Counted from the first letter of the stretch, positions 34,420 through 43,865 are shown. The stretch is DNA of 64,000 bases from Fusobacteria bacterium ZRK30 (GCA_024628785.1 CP102404.1:434001-498000); one strand, 5' to 3'. Numbers and translations: made by a program. Notes: a model not told the origin generated them from the letters alone.

Positions 34420-36036
34420 TTAACACATAATTTTATTTTTACCACTATTTTTAGCCTTATATAAAAGCATATCTGCTTTTTTTATAAATTTCTCTATATC
34501 CAGATCCTTTTGATATTCGGCGACACCGCCACTTACGGTTATTTTTACTATTTCTTTTGTATCTGTAGGAGATATAAAATCCATTTTTTCTACTAATTTT
34601 TTTAATCTATTGCCTACTTTAAATCCTTCCTTTCGATTCATATTGTGAAGAAGGATGATAAATTCTTCCCCTCCATATCTGGATATATGATCATTCTCAC
34701 CAATATTTTTTATAAAAATTTTGCAGATTGACTTTAAAACTTTGTCTCCAAATATATGACCATAGGTATCATTTATTTTTTTAAAATTATCTATATCAAA
34801 TATTATTATGGAGAAATTATAGTCATCGAATAGCTGCCATTTCTCCTTTGCTTTTGTCAGACAAAGTTCCAGTCCTTTCCTGTTATACACACCTGTAAGG
34901 CAGTCAGTTAGAGCATTATTTTTTAGGTTGATCTCTCTTTTTTCTATACTGACCTGAAGTGCTTCAATTTCTTTTCTTATTGTGTTTAACTCTGAATCTT
35001 CAGATATAAATTCTAAAAGTTTTTTTTCATCATTTTTATAGTTCCCGAGAGAAATCTCTCTTATCAAGGTATTTATAATTTTGATATGGTTATCTAATTT
35101 TTTAATAAATTTATTTACAATAATCCAGGTGATTGTAAAGCCTAATAGTGTAAATAATAGGCTGGAGATAATTATTTTATGAGCAGTTTCAGTCAATTCG
35201 TGTTCATAGACTCCTCCAATCATAAGAAGTTCTAATTCTGGAATATACTCTTTGATAAAAATTATGGCTCCCTTAGGAGTATCTATTTTTATCCGGGAAA
35301 TATCTGTGGATAATGCTACATCTCTCAGAGAATAATTTCCCTTAGAAAACTTAAGAGGAAAGAGATTTTTCATATATTTTCTGATCAGTAAAAAAATTTC
35401 ATTATTTTTTTCTGAGTCTATAACAATGGAGTCAAACTTGTCAATTATGAATATGGTTACTTTTTTCCCCAATGCAAACTCTTTTAATTTTTTTTCAAGG
35501 CCGCAAAAATTCAGATCTAATCCAATGACGCCCTTAAAAATTCCATTCTTGCTGTAAACTTTTTTGGTTATGGTTGTTCCCCTCTGTCCATCCATAAATT
35601 CATAGGTTATAGTGGATAAATTATTGTTTTTAGATTTTAAACTATTTATATACCAGGGCCGTGATCTCGGATCAAAATTCATTGGAAGATTTGGATTGGA
35701 TATGTACATCTTTCCTTTATCTGATCCCCAGAAAATATTCTTAACTTCCACATTATCAGATGCAATGTTATCCAGCATAAGGTTTAAATTTTTGTCGTGG
35801 TCATTTGATTCATCATGGTCATTGACTATAATTTCAGCGAGATCCAACAAAGCTTTGGACTTATTAAAAATTAAATTAAATTCAGACTTCTGAGAGTGAA
35901 ACATGAGTTCTATTTTTTCCATCTCACTTTCATCTATTTTATTTTTAATTAAAAAATATCCATAGATTCCTAAAAATAAGACTGGAATCAATGCACTAAC
36001 TATTGATATTCTAATAACTTTTTTTTTGATATTCAT
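34420..36036 (-). CDS. membrane diguanylate cyclase with Cache sensor
   Basis: Makes c-di-GMP from GTP. The 538-residue protein has an N-terminal transmembrane helix (about 9-28), an extracytoplasmic Cache-type domain (to about 280, with FDPRSRPWYINSLKS), a second transmembrane helix (about 288-312), a coiled coil and a GGDEF domain from about 372 with NRKGLEL, IIIFDIDNFKKINDTYGHIFGD and the active site RYGGEEF. The inhibitory site, RxxD five residues before the active site, reads GEND, so product inhibition is probably lost. It overlaps functionally with the HD-GYP gene 12 bases upstream, its operon partner. Confidence 0.92.
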   Translation of the reverse strand: MNIKKKVIRISIVSALIPVLFLGIYGYFLIKNKIDESEMEKIELMFHSQKSEFNLIFNKSKALLDLAEIIVNDHDESNDHDKNLNLMLDNIASDNVEVKNIFWGSDKGKMYISNPNLPMNFDPRSRPWYINSLKSKNNNLSTITYEFMDGQRGTTITKKVYSKNGIFKGVIGLDLNFCGLEKKLKEFALGKKVTIFIIDKFDSIVIDSEKNNEIFLLIRKYMKNLFPLKFSKGNYSLRDVALSTDISRIKIDTPKGAIIFIKEYIPELELLMIGGVYEHELTETAHKIIISSLLFTLLGFTITWIIVNKFIKKLDNHIKIINTLIREISLGNYKNDEKKLLEFISEDSELNTIRKEIEALQVSIEKREINLKNNALTDCLTGVYNRKGLELCLTKAKEKWQLFDDYNFSIIIFDIDNFKKINDTYGHIFGDKVLKSICKIFIKNIGENDHISRYGGEEFIILLHNMNRKEGFKVGNRLKKLVEKMDFISPTDTKEIVKITVSGGVAEYQKDLDIEKFIKKADMLLYKAKNSGKNKIMC

Positions 36037-36048
36037 ATTTTTGTCCTT

Positions 36049-37395
36049 TTAAACAATGAGTTTTATAAACTTGTCTACCACTACAGGAGAAAATTGCGTA
36101 CCTCTATTTTTTAGAAGTTCGTCTATAGCTTCCTCTTTGGTCAGTTTTTTTTTATATACTCTTTGCGATGTCATAGCATGCCACGAATCTGCTACAGATA
36201 TAATCTGAGATAACAGGGGAATTTCATTTTCCTTGAGGCCTTTGGGATATCCCTTTCCATCCCAACGTTCATGGTGGTATAAAATATATTCAGAGATCTC
36301 TTTTAGAGTACTACTCTGTGAAACTATCTCATAACCTATCTGGGAATGGTTTTTGATAATCTTATATTCAGAATCACTTAATTTATCTTTTTTATTTAAA
36401 ATTTCACTGGGTATGATTATTTTTCCTATATCATGCATAACTGCAGCCCAGTATAGATCGTCCAATTGTTTTTCATTTAAATTTAATGAGTTTCCTATTT
36501 GAACACTATATGACGCGACTGATTCAGAATGACCTTTTGTATAGTGGTCATGAAATTCCAAAGCAGTAATAAATGACTGGACAATATCATTTTGAAGCAT
36601 AACTTTATAGTCGCTGGATTTTTTTATTTTATAAAATCCATTAGACAGGTGATGTATCTCCGTAATTTTATTTATAGTTTCATGAGAAAAATGTTTGGAG
36701 GAATTGATGTTTATATCCAGATTAAATCCGCCTATAATTTTCTCATTTTTAAATATTCCAATATAAAGAGATTCTTTTACCTGAGTTAAGGATGAATTTT
36801 TATTTGTGATTTTATTTAAAATTTCACTCTCATTGTTTATATTTGAGACTATACCATCCTTTGAAAATTTATAAAGGTTTATATCTTCAGGCATTGTTTT
36901 CAGATCTTCTATGGAAAATCCTATGGTATCAATAAATTTTACTTTATTGTCTTCAATAATATAAGCACTTCCCAGATCACTTTCCTTAGCTACCTTAAAT
37001 GCCATTCGAAATATTTCTGAAATAAATAATTCATCCTTATATTCGATGGGACTGAGCATCTTTAAGAAAATATTCATATAATCATCGATAATATTATTAA
37101 CTTTATTCAATTCTAAGTTTTTTTCCATATATAAATTTTGATTATTTTGTGATTCAAGAATGGTTTTTTGAAGCTGCTCATTTAAATTCTCAATTTTTGA
37201 ATAACTTTGTTTAATCATTTTAAATAATAAAAAAGCTGTCAAAAGAACAAAAAAAGTTCCTTTGAAATTACCTAAAATGTGTAATAACGACAAATCCTGA
37301 GTCAGGATAAAAAGTAATTTATCGGAAAAAAATATCCATAAAAAACTAAATAACGTATAGTATATAACAATTTTTAATGATTCTTTAGACTTCAT
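36049..37395 (-). CDS. membrane HD-GYP c-di-GMP phosphodiesterase with GAF-like domain
   Basis: The 448-residue protein has two N-terminal membrane helices (about 9-30 and 46-63), a coiled coil, a GAF-like domain (about 115-260) and a C-terminal HD-GYP domain with MHDIGKIIIP, LYHHERWDGKGYPKGLKENEIP and ADSWHAMTSQRVY. All canonical metal and GYP residues are present, unlike the HD-GYP protein at 16574. ATG at 37395 follows AGGAGGGGGTATG. It is cotranscribed with the diguanylate cyclase that follows, so one operon encodes both making and breaking of the messenger. Confidence 0.92.
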   Translation of the reverse strand: MKSKESLKIVIYYTLFSFLWIFFSDKLLFILTQDLSLLHILGNFKGTFFVLLTAFLLFKMIKQSYSKIENLNEQLQKTILESQNNQNLYMEKNLELNKVNNIIDDYMNIFLKMLSPIEYKDELFISEIFRMAFKVAKESDLGSAYIIEDNKVKFIDTIGFSIEDLKTMPEDINLYKFSKDGIVSNINNESEILNKITNKNSSLTQVKESLYIGIFKNEKIIGGFNLDININSSKHFSHETINKITEIHHLSNGFYKIKKSSDYKVMLQNDIVQSFITALEFHDHYTKGHSESVASYSVQIGNSLNLNEKQLDDLYWAAVMHDIGKIIIPSEILNKKDKLSDSEYKIIKNHSQIGYEIVSQSSTLKEISEYILYHHERWDGKGYPKGLKENEIPLLSQIISVADSWHAMTSQRVYKKKLTKEEAIDELLKNRGTQFSPVVVDKFIKLIV

Positions 37396-37736
37396 ACCCC
37401 CTCCTCCTTAAATGTATAATATAATACTATACCAATTATATTATACATTGTCCTTTTAATAAAGATAATTTATCATTAAAAAAAATTAAAAAATTAAAAA
37501 TGACTTATAATTGAAGGGTTATTTTCAATATTTTAAATAACCATAATAGTTTGTTTCTCTAATTAGAATACTATGAAATTAATCTTCAGATCAATAATAC
37601 AACAAAAGATTTGAAGAATAGTTGATTTAATCTACAGATTTAAGATTATTAATACAAAATATGCTATAATCTCTACTAATAAATATATATAATTGAAAAA
37701 AATACAAGATTAAGGTAAAAAAGGAGAAGAAATAGA
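37396..37736. promoter_or_regulatory. divergent promoter region of the HD-GYP/GGDEF operon and the Crp-type gene
   Basis: This 341-base AT-rich gap holds an extended -10, TGCTATAAT (37662-37670), directed to the Crp-type gene. A TATAAT-like sequence near 37415-37445 may serve the leftward operon. No riboswitch or strong hairpin is visible. Confidence 0.5.
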
Positions 37737-38426
37737 ATGAATAAGGAATACTCGGCAATTTTTGATCTCAGCAAACAAAATAATATGAGAGACTTTTTTT
37801 TAAATATATTGGCTCCTCATGGAACAACCACTTCTTATCATAAAAATAATATCATCTGTTTGGATATTGTAAAATCTCTGTATATCATAGTCGCTGGAGA
37901 AGTTCAGATTTCTCTCTCTGAAGAAAATGGCGATGAACAGCTTATCTATACTCTGAGCCCCGGTGAAATTTTAGGAGAATTTGAAATTTTTTCCAATATT
38001 TCGGAAAATTATACCCTTCATTTTATTACCAATTCAAAAATATGTAAAGTAACTAAAGAACAGGTAGATAGAATTCTCTTAAAAAATCCAAATTATTATT
38101 CATATTTTATCCACAGTATGTCCAGAAAATACCATTTGGCTATTTTTCAGCTGAGTTTCAATAAATTTTATATGAATGAAGAGAGAGTTCTTGAATTTTT
38201 AATTCGAATAGCGATCTCTAGAAATCCTCATATAAAAAATGATGTAGAGGTCTATGGATATACCCATGAAAATATAGGAAATACATTGAATATTTCCAGG
38301 ATAGGTGTTACAAATATCCTGAAGAAATTACAGGATAAAAACCTAATCATAGTAAAAAGAAAACTTATAACAGTTCTATCAATCTCTCAATTAAAAAATT
38401 ATAGAAACAGTATACAAAAAAAATAG
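37737..38426 (+). CDS. Crp/Fnr-family transcriptional regulator
   Basis: The 229-residue protein has an N-terminal cyclic-nucleotide-binding jelly roll (about 20-135, with LSPGEILGEFEIF) and a C-terminal Crp-type helix-turn-helix (about 170-218, YTHENIGNTLNISRIGVTNILKKL). The cAMP-contacting Arg and Ser of Crp are not evident, and the N-terminal Cys cluster of Fnr is missing, so the ligand is unknown. ATG at 37737 follows AAGGAGAAGAAATAGA. The SDR gene lies downstream after a 95-base gap. Confidence 0.9.
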   Translation: MNKEYSAIFDLSKQNNMRDFFLNILAPHGTTTSYHKNNIICLDIVKSLYIIVAGEVQISLSEENGDEQLIYTLSPGEILGEFEIFSNISENYTLHFITNSKICKVTKEQVDRILLKNPNYYSYFIHSMSRKYHLAIFQLSFNKFYMNEERVLEFLIRIAISRNPHIKNDVEVYGYTHENIGNTLNISRIGVTNILKKLQDKNLIIVKRKLITVLSISQLKNYRNSIQKK

Positions 38427-38521
38427 ACGGTTACCTTATTTTAATATCCTCATTTTCAAAATATCAAATTGACCTTTATTTGTGGTAAGATATTATAAAT
38501 ATTAATAAGGGAGATTTACAA

Positions 38522-38641
38522 ATGGAATATAAACTAAACTATATACAAGAACTTCTTTTAATACAGGATTATCTTGAATTTGATAAGGTTCTCACTACCA
38601 TGCTGGAAGAAATAAAGAAAGGTGGGAAGGTGTTTCAATGA
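38522..38641 (+). CDS. 39-aa peptide translationally coupled to the SDR gene
   Basis: ATG at 38522 follows AAGGGAGATTTACAA. The frame runs 39 codons (MEYKLNYIQELLLIQDYLEF and onward) and its TGA overlaps the ATG of the SDR gene as ATGA, a classic coupling arrangement. The product is one amphipathic acidic helix with no known motif. The good ribosome site and overlap support translation; it could be a true small protein or a leader peptide that opens the SDR ribosome site. Confidence 0.55.
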   Translation: MEYKLNYIQELLLIQDYLEFDKVLTTMLEEIKKGGKVFQ

Positions 38642-39408
38642 AAAATGCTTTAATAACAGGAGCCACCAGTGGTATAGGAGCCTCCTTTGCGAGAAAACTT
38701 GGAAAAGAGGGGTATAACCTCTATATTACAGGAAGACGTATAGAGGTTATAGAGAAATTGGCCTATGATATCCGTAAAAAGTATCATATTAAAGTTACTG
38801 TGATCATAGCTGATTTCACAATACCTCAAGAAGTAGATAATTTATTAAAAAAAATAGAAATAGTTCCCTTTGATTTTTTAATAAACAATGTGGGCTTCGG
38901 TCATGAAAAAAAATTCTTTGATGACACTTATGAGAAACAATATGAGATGATAGAAGCACATATAAATTCATTTTGTAAAATTACTTATCTTGTGTCTGAA
39001 AATATGAGAAAAAATAAAAATGGGAATATTATAAATGTCTCTTCCCTTGCAGGCTTTGCTCCTACATCTTTTAATCATCTTTACAGTTCCACAAAGTCAT
39101 TTATAACAACGTTCACAGAATCTCTTCACCTTGAACTCTCATCTTTGGGAATAAGGGTACAGGCTCTCTGTCCTGGTTTCACTAGAAGTGATTTTCACAA
39201 ATCTTTGAATATAAAAGAAGAAACCTTTAAAAACAGGGGGCTTGTAAGGTGGATGGACCCAGATAAAGTAACAGAACTTTCTCTAAAATACCTGAACAAA
39301 AAAGGCGGCCTCTATATTCCAGGATTGTCCAATAAAATTCTCTATACCATAGTAAGGATCCTACCCAGAAAATTTTACTATTCTCTGGCCAGGAAAATGG
39401 GGATGTAA
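38638..39408 (+). CDS. short-chain dehydrogenase/reductase
   Basis: The 256-residue protein is a classical SDR with the NAD(P) motif TGATSGIGASFA (residues 7-18), NNVG (83-86) and the catalytic Ser-Tyr-Lys in NVSSLAGFAPTSFNHLYSSTKSF. The C-terminal KILYTIVRILPRKFYYSLARK is basic and hydrophobic, as in DltE/YqjQ-like members that may touch the membrane. Arg in TGRR suggests NADP preference. The ribosome site GGTGGGAAGGTG lies within the overlapping 39-codon frame. A perfect terminator follows the stop. Confidence 0.92.
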   Translation: MKNALITGATSGIGASFARKLGKEGYNLYITGRRIEVIEKLAYDIRKKYHIKVTVIIADFTIPQEVDNLLKKIEIVPFDFLINNVGFGHEKKFFDDTYEKQYEMIEAHINSFCKITYLVSENMRKNKNGNIINVSSLAGFAPTSFNHLYSSTKSFITTFTESLHLELSSLGIRVQALCPGFTRSDFHKSLNIKEETFKNRGLVRWMDPDKVTELSLKYLNKKGGLYIPGLSNKILYTIVRILPRKFYYSLARKMGM

Positions 39409-39409
39409 A

Positions 39410-39441
39410 AAAGCAGGAGATTTATGTAAATCTCCTGCTAT
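39410..39441 (+). terminator. intrinsic terminator after the SDR gene
   Basis: AGCAGGAGATTTA and TAAATCTCCTGCT form a perfect 13-bp stem with a two-base loop. The tail is only weakly T-rich. Confidence 0.75.
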
Positions 39442-39544
39442 AATTATAAAAACCCTGCCTGAGGCTTCCTTAAACAAACATTCTTTTAGTTTTCATCTGC
39501 TACACTACCCCATGTATTTAAAGCTGCAATGGGAGTAGAAAAAT

Positions 39545-40186
39545 TTAGAATTCTCTTCCTCCGGAGATCTTTAAATCTTCATTATTTTCATATATTCCTT
39601 TAATGGAAGCTTCTAATCCCTTAGCTATAGAGTTTAGATCCATACAGGGTGTATTTTTTTTGTCTAATACCTGTTCAGGTATAAAAGGTACATGGATAAA
39701 CCCACCTTTTTTTGCCGAAGAAAATTTATTTATATGATAGAGCAGACCATACATTATATGGTTACACACAAATGTTCCGGCAGTATTGGAGATAGAAGCA
39801 GGGATATTTACTTTTTTTATCTCCTCCACCATGGCTTTTATTGGAAGGGTTGTAAAATATGCATTTTCTCCATCAGAATACACAGGCTCATCTATAGGCT
39901 GATTTCCCTTATTGTCTTTTATTCTGGCATCATCTAAATTAATAGCCACTCTTTCTATAGAGATATCATATCTCCCCCCTGCTTGTCCTACACATATTAC
40001 TACTTCAGGTTTGTGCTCTTTTATTCCCTCTAAAAGAACATCTATCGATTCTTTAAAAACCGTAGGGATTTGAAGTTTAATGATTTCTACTTCTTTGACC
40101 TGTGATGGTAGGAGTTTAACAGCTTCCCAGGCTGGGTTTATGGTTTCATTTCCAAATGGGTCGAACCCTGTAATAAGTAACTTCAT
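39545..40186 (-). CDS. pcp: pyrrolidone-carboxylate peptidase (pyroglutamyl peptidase I)
   Basis: Removes N-terminal pyroglutamate from peptides in the cytoplasm. The frame opens at 40210, but ATG at 40186 follows AAGGAGGATAAAG, giving [12 protein letters not shown] and 213 residues, the usual size. The catalytic triad is visible: Glu in [14 protein letters not shown], Cys in [15 protein letters not shown], His in [10 protein letters not shown]. It is the last gene of an operon with DUF969 and DUF979 membrane proteins, an association common in Fusobacteria and Firmicutes that suggests uptake of a pyroglutamyl or related peptide. Confidence 0.95.
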   Translation of the reverse strand: MKLLITGFDPFGNETINPAWEAVKLLPSQVKEVEIIKLQIPTVFKESIDVLLEGIKEHKPEVVICVGQAGGRYDISIERVAINLDDARIKDNKGNQPIDEPVYSDGENAYFTTLPIKAMVEEIKKVNIPASISNTAGTFVCNHIMYGLLYHINKFSSAKKGGFIHVPFIPEQVLDKKNTPCMDLNSIAKGLEASIKGIYENNEDLKISGGREF

Positions 40187-40197
40187 CTTTATCCTCC

Positions 40198-41112
40198 TTA
40201 AAATGCCCAAAAATACATAAGTACAATGTGGATCACTAACATTGCAATTGCAACAGGTGCCTGAGCTAAGATAACACCATTTTTATTTTTCATATCCATA
40301 ATTGCTGCGGGAACTATATTAAAATTGGCAGCCATTGGAGTAAGTAATGTACCACAGTATCCCGCTGTAAGTCCTAATATCCCTGCAATAGCCGGATCTG
40401 CTCCCTGAGAAAATACAAAGGGAATTCCTATTCCTGCTGTAATAACTGCAAAAGCAGCAAAAGCATTTCCCATGATCATAGTAAAGACAGCCATTCCAAG
40501 ACAGTAGACTACCACACCTGCTAAGATATTTCCCTGGGGAACGATTGATCCCATCAGATCAGCTATAACGTTTCCTACACCTGCCAAAGTAAAGAGAGCC
40601 CCCAATGCGGCCAAAAGCTGCGGCAGAATTGCTGTAGATCCTATTTGCTGAAGCATTCTGGAGCTGTCATATCCTACATATTCAGGTTTTTCCTTAGTTA
40701 TAATAAGAGTAAGAATAAGTGCTATAATAGACCCTAGTCCTAAACCAACTAGTCCTCCTAGAGTAGTAAATTGAGCAATTGCAAAGGCGATTATTCCAAT
40801 TGCTAATGCCGGAAAAAATATTATATTTCCTATGGTTTTACTCTTTTCAGTTCTATATTCTTCCGAAGAGTTCTTTTGCGAACCTGCTCCCACCCTGTTT
40901 AAAGCTGTCAGAATTCCCATGAATACCAAAAGTCCGCCGACAATATGAGGTGGTATTTTTTTTCCACCTATAAAAATTAATCCAAATAGAATCCAGAATA
41001 TTCCTGTACCAAATTTTGTTCTATGCTCCTTGTCTGTCAGTGCATAGATTCCTGTGCCTATTGCTACTAACCCTGTCAATATATACATAATTTCAAGAAT
41101 TATAGTTTTCAT
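40198..41112 (-). CDS. DUF979 membrane protein
   Basis: The 304-residue protein has nine or ten transmembrane helices, including [20 protein letters not shown] and [17 protein letters not shown], family-typical half-loops of the kind seen in ion-coupled carriers. DUF979 and DUF969 proteins occur as pairs and probably form one transporter, perhaps for peptides or 5-oxoproline given the linked peptidase. Its ATG (41112) overlaps the stop of the DUF969 gene by four bases (ATGA), which supports equal production. It ends 11 bases before the pcp start. Confidence 0.9.
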   Translation of the reverse strand: MKTIILEIMYILTGLVAIGTGIYALTDKEHRTKFGTGIFWILFGLIFIGGKKIPPHIVGGLLVFMGILTALNRVGAGSQKNSSEEYRTEKSKTIGNIIFFPALAIGIIAFAIAQFTTLGGLVGLGLGSIIALILTLIITKEKPEYVGYDSSRMLQQIGSTAILPQLLAALGALFTLAGVGNVIADLMGSIVPQGNILAGVVVYCLGMAVFTMIMGNAFAAFAVITAGIGIPFVFSQGADPAIAGILGLTAGYCGTLLTPMAANFNIVPAAIMDMKNKNGVILAQAPVAIAMLVIHIVLMYFWAF

Positions 41113-41786
41113 TTATTCTCCCCTCCAATTTTAGCTATCTTTTTTTCCAGCATATGATTTTGTATTATAGAAAAAACTAACCCAATGACTGCAACCGGAA
41201 TAGCAGCTTTGGAAACTGAATAAGGTGTTACGATTACTCCTAATTCCTGGAGGGTTCCCACGACCAATAGTACCCCTGCACTGGCTACAAATACATTCTG
41301 CCCATAGAAGTTTCCATAATTTTCCACGGCACAGGCAACGCCTTTGATATTTTCGTTTTTATCTTCAGATAAAACACCATTCTTCTTTTCTCCTGCCCCT
41401 TGGGCCATAGGATAGATAAGTGGTCTGATAAACTGTACATGCCCCCCCAGCCTCACAGAAAAAGCAGCAGCTAATGTTCTTATAATCATATACATGGTCA
41501 ATACCTTTCCCGTAGTTATAGATTTCATCTCTCCAATACATTTAGAAGCCCGCTCCTTCAAACCATTTCTTTCCAAAATTCCCACAACTGATAGGGTTAA
41601 AAGAAACAGTGTCATATATCTGGTTTTAACAAAAGCTTCTCCCAGTGTAGATAAAATAGTAAAAAAATCCAATCCCGAAACTAAACCTGTTGTAATTCCT
41701 GCAATGATAACAACAGCTATAGTATCCAGTTTTAACAAGAATCCTATAATTATAATAAGAATTCCAATAAGTTTAATTGTAACCAT
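41109..41786 (-). CDS. DUF969 membrane protein
   Basis: The 225-residue protein begins with helices LIGILIIIIGFLLKL and contains VRLGGHVQFIRPLIYPMAQGA and ENYGNFYGQNVFVA, blocks characteristic of DUF969. It has about six membrane helices and pairs with the overlapping DUF979 gene. ATG at 41786 follows a GGGGGGATTAATTT site. The region upstream, 41787-41942, should carry the operon promoter; an IS30 element now begins only about 156 bases away, which leaves this promoter region short. Confidence 0.9.
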   Translation of the reverse strand: MVTIKLIGILIIIIGFLLKLDTIAVVIIAGITTGLVSGLDFFTILSTLGEAFVKTRYMTLFLLTLSVVGILERNGLKERASKCIGEMKSITTGKVLTMYMIIRTLAAAFSVRLGGHVQFIRPLIYPMAQGAGEKKNGVLSEDKNENIKGVACAVENYGNFYGQNVFVASAGVLLVVGTLQELGVIVTPYSVSKAAIPVAVIGLVFSIIQNHMLEKKIAKIGGENK

Positions 41787-41942
41787 AAATTAATCCCCCC
41801 TTTTTTGTTATATAAAGAATACAGGAAATAAAACAATTGTTTTGTAATATATTTTACATTTATAAAAAAAAACATAAGATTTTGATATTATAGTAGTAAA
41901 AATATACATAAAATGTTTGTTTTGATTATATAGAATCTTACG

Positions 41943-42996
41943 TTGTCAAATTAAATGCAACACTTTTCAATTTCACCCCAAAATACTTCTTTTGGGGTTT
42001 TCCAATTTAAACACTTCCTTGGTCTATTATTAATTTTGTTTACCGCTTTATAAAATTCACATCTCTTTATCTTACTAAAAATAGTCCCTTTAGGGAAAGT
42101 TCTCCTTAATAAACCGTTTGTATTCTCATTTGTTCCTCTCTCCCATGAGTGATAAGGGTTAGCAAAATAAGCTTTAATACCTAATGCTTCCTCTAATTCT
42201 TTAAATTTAGAGAATTCTTTCCCGTTATCCGATGTAAATGTTTTTATGTATTCTTTAGGTATATATTTAAAATTCTCTATTGTTGCCTCATTAAAAGTAT
42301 CTGATTTTCTATTAATCATTAGCTCCGCTACAAGATATCTTGATTTCCTATCAACATAAGTCATCATAGCACCTTTTTTTCCTGCGCCAACGATAGTATC
42401 GCTTTCAAAATGACCAATCTCACTTCTATCATTCGCTTCTTCAGACCTTTCTTCTATCATCTTTTTATTAGGGATTTTACCCCTTGTTTCTTTCAATCCT
42501 CTAGGCTTTTGTTTGCCTTTTCTAGTTAAAAGGTATTTAGGACTCTCCGTAAGAAAATCAAGATATATTGCTCTATAAATTGTTTTAAATGAAATAGAAT
42601 ATTGGTTGTCTAATTTAGCTCTTCCTGATATTTGTTCTGGACTCCAACCTGATTCTAACTTTTCTTGAATATCTACCAAAAGGATCGAATCTCTTAATTT
42701 GTGCTTTCTTCCACAAAGTTGTTTTCTTTTTTTGTATAAAAACTGGGCTTTATTAGGAGTGTACTCACCATCAACTGAATTTCTATTAATTTCTCTATAA
42801 ATACTAACTCTATTTTTCTTTAATTTAGCTGCAATAAAACTAATTGATTTTTTTTGCGCTAAAAATTTAAATATACTTTCTCTTTCTTCAATGGTAAAAT
42901 GTTTATGATTCATAAATACTCCTTTAATGTTTGGTCGCACTTACATTATACCAAGGAAATATTTATGAATTTTTTTTGTTGCATTTAATTATACAA
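41943..42996 (-). mobile_element. IS30-family insertion sequence, complete
   Basis: The ends are inverted repeats of about 19 bp: TTGTCAAATTAAATGCAAC on the left and, read inward from the right, TTGTATAATTAAATGCAAC, 17 of 19 identical. Between them lies one intact transposase gene. Length is about 1.05 kb, normal for the family. I cannot see a convincing short target duplication beside the ends. It is inserted between the DUF969 promoter region and the surface repeat protein gene. Confidence 0.88.
41951..42913 (-). CDS. IS30-family transposase
   Basis: The frame opens at 42940, but ATG at 42913 follows AAAGGAGTATTT, giving MNHKHFTIEERESIFKFL (320 aa). An N-terminal helix-turn-helix (residues 5-45, AAKLKKNRVSIYREINRN) precedes a DDE integrase core: Asp in FESDTIVGAGKKGAMM, Asp in FTSDNGKEF and Glu in WERGTNENTNGLLRRTFPKG. 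No frameshift or stop interrupts it, so the element may still move. Its stop lies eight bases inside the left inverted repeat. Confidence 0.95.
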   Translation of the reverse strand: MNHKHFTIEERESIFKFLAQKKSISFIAAKLKKNRVSIYREINRNSVDGEYTPNKAQFLYKKRKQLCGRKHKLRDSILLVDIQEKLESGWSPEQISGRAKLDNQYSISFKTIYRAIYLDFLTESPKYLLTRKGKQKPRGLKETRGKIPNKKMIEERSEEANDRSEIGHFESDTIVGAGKKGAMMTYVDRKSRYLVAELMINRKSDTFNEATIENFKYIPKEYIKTFTSDNGKEFSKFKELEEALGIKAYFANPYHSWERGTNENTNGLLRRTFPKGTIFSKIKRCEFYKAVNKINNRPRKCLNWKTPKEVFWGEIEKCCI

Positions 42997-43026
42997 TTCA
43001 AGAATTAAAAAAAATGAAGAATAGTA

Positions 43027-43057
43027 AAAGCCTCAAAAATAATTTTGAGGCTGAATA
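43027..43057 (-). terminator. intrinsic terminator of the surface repeat gene
   Basis: AGCCTCAAAA (43029-43038) pairs with TTTTGAGGCT (43043-43052), with TTTTAC following on the minus strand. Confidence 0.75.
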
Positions 43058-43087
43058 TATAGGTTTATTTAATTTAACGATACAGAA

Positions 43088-43648
43088 TTAGAATAATCTT
43101 CCATCAATGTTGATAAATGGAAATATTGGTAAGAATCCAGTTTTAGCCATGTTGATCAGACCTAACTGTACTCCTGTAAGATCATTGGTCATATTGAATA
43201 GTCCCATTTGGAATGCCGCTCCCTGAGATATATTAACTAAACCAAGGTCAACTGTAGATCTTCCAGAAGAGTAGTTAACGGCTCCAAATTGTAAACCATT
43301 TACTTCATTACTTACATTAACCAATCCCCAAAGAACACCCTTTGAAGTCCCCTTATGTATATTTGCAAGTCCAAAACCAACACCGGCAAATGATTTATTT
43401 ACCTTATTGGCTCCTAGGAATTCCAATTGTAAACCTTTGAAATTATCAGTTTCTCCCAATGATAAAATATTTATATCCAAACCACTTACATTAGTAGTCT
43501 TACCGTAAAGTAAGTTTAATCTTATCCCGTTGACATCTTGAGATGCTGGCATCTGTTTCCCTGCTACGTTAAATTGAAATGCACTTTCTGAAAATGAAAG
43601 AGATGATAATAAAAACATCATTCCTAATAAAATTTTGATTCTTTTCAT
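43088..43648 (-). CDS. exported LA_2272-type surface repeat protein
   Basis: A signal peptide (MKRIKILLGMMFLLSSLSFS) is followed by about 165 residues of short repeats built on G-(L/V)-x-x-G-(L/A)-(V/I/F)-N-(I/V/M), for example GFGLANIHKG, WGLVNVSNEV, LGLVNISQGA, MGLFNMTNDL and LGLINMAKTG. This is the pattern of LA_2272 family surface repeats found in Leptospira and Fusobacteria, expected to form a beta-structure outside the inner membrane. Its signal peptide resembles that of the 64-residue protein at 10356. ATG at 43648 follows TAGGAGGAAAATTT. Confidence 0.85.
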   Translation of the reverse strand: MKRIKILLGMMFLLSSLSFSESAFQFNVAGKQMPASQDVNGIRLNLLYGKTTNVSGLDINILSLGETDNFKGLQLEFLGANKVNKSFAGVGFGLANIHKGTSKGVLWGLVNVSNEVNGLQFGAVNYSSGRSTVDLGLVNISQGAAFQMGLFNMTNDLTGVQLGLINMAKTGFLPIFPFINIDGRLF

Positions 43649-43865
43649 AAATTTTCCTCCTAAAAAATAATTTGATAGGACAATTATACTATAAGATATA
43701 TGAATTTATTTACCCCATACACAATACCATTATTGAGATACACAATATGACTTTTAAAATACACAAGACCGCTATGAAAGATATTTTTCAAATTAATTAA
43801 AGATAAAAATAGTATTAATTTTATATACTGACTGTTAAAATAATCATTATTCCTGATAAAATACA

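Noticed and set aside
39450-39540. Short minus-strand peptide-like text (ending NTWGSVADEN) in the gap after pcp
   Set aside because: It has no start codon or ribosome site and is under 20 codons, so it may be a gene scrap but cannot be supported.
41930-43010. Target-site duplication of the IS30 element
   Set aside because: No clear 2-3 bp or longer direct repeat is seen just outside the inverted repeats, so none is annotated.
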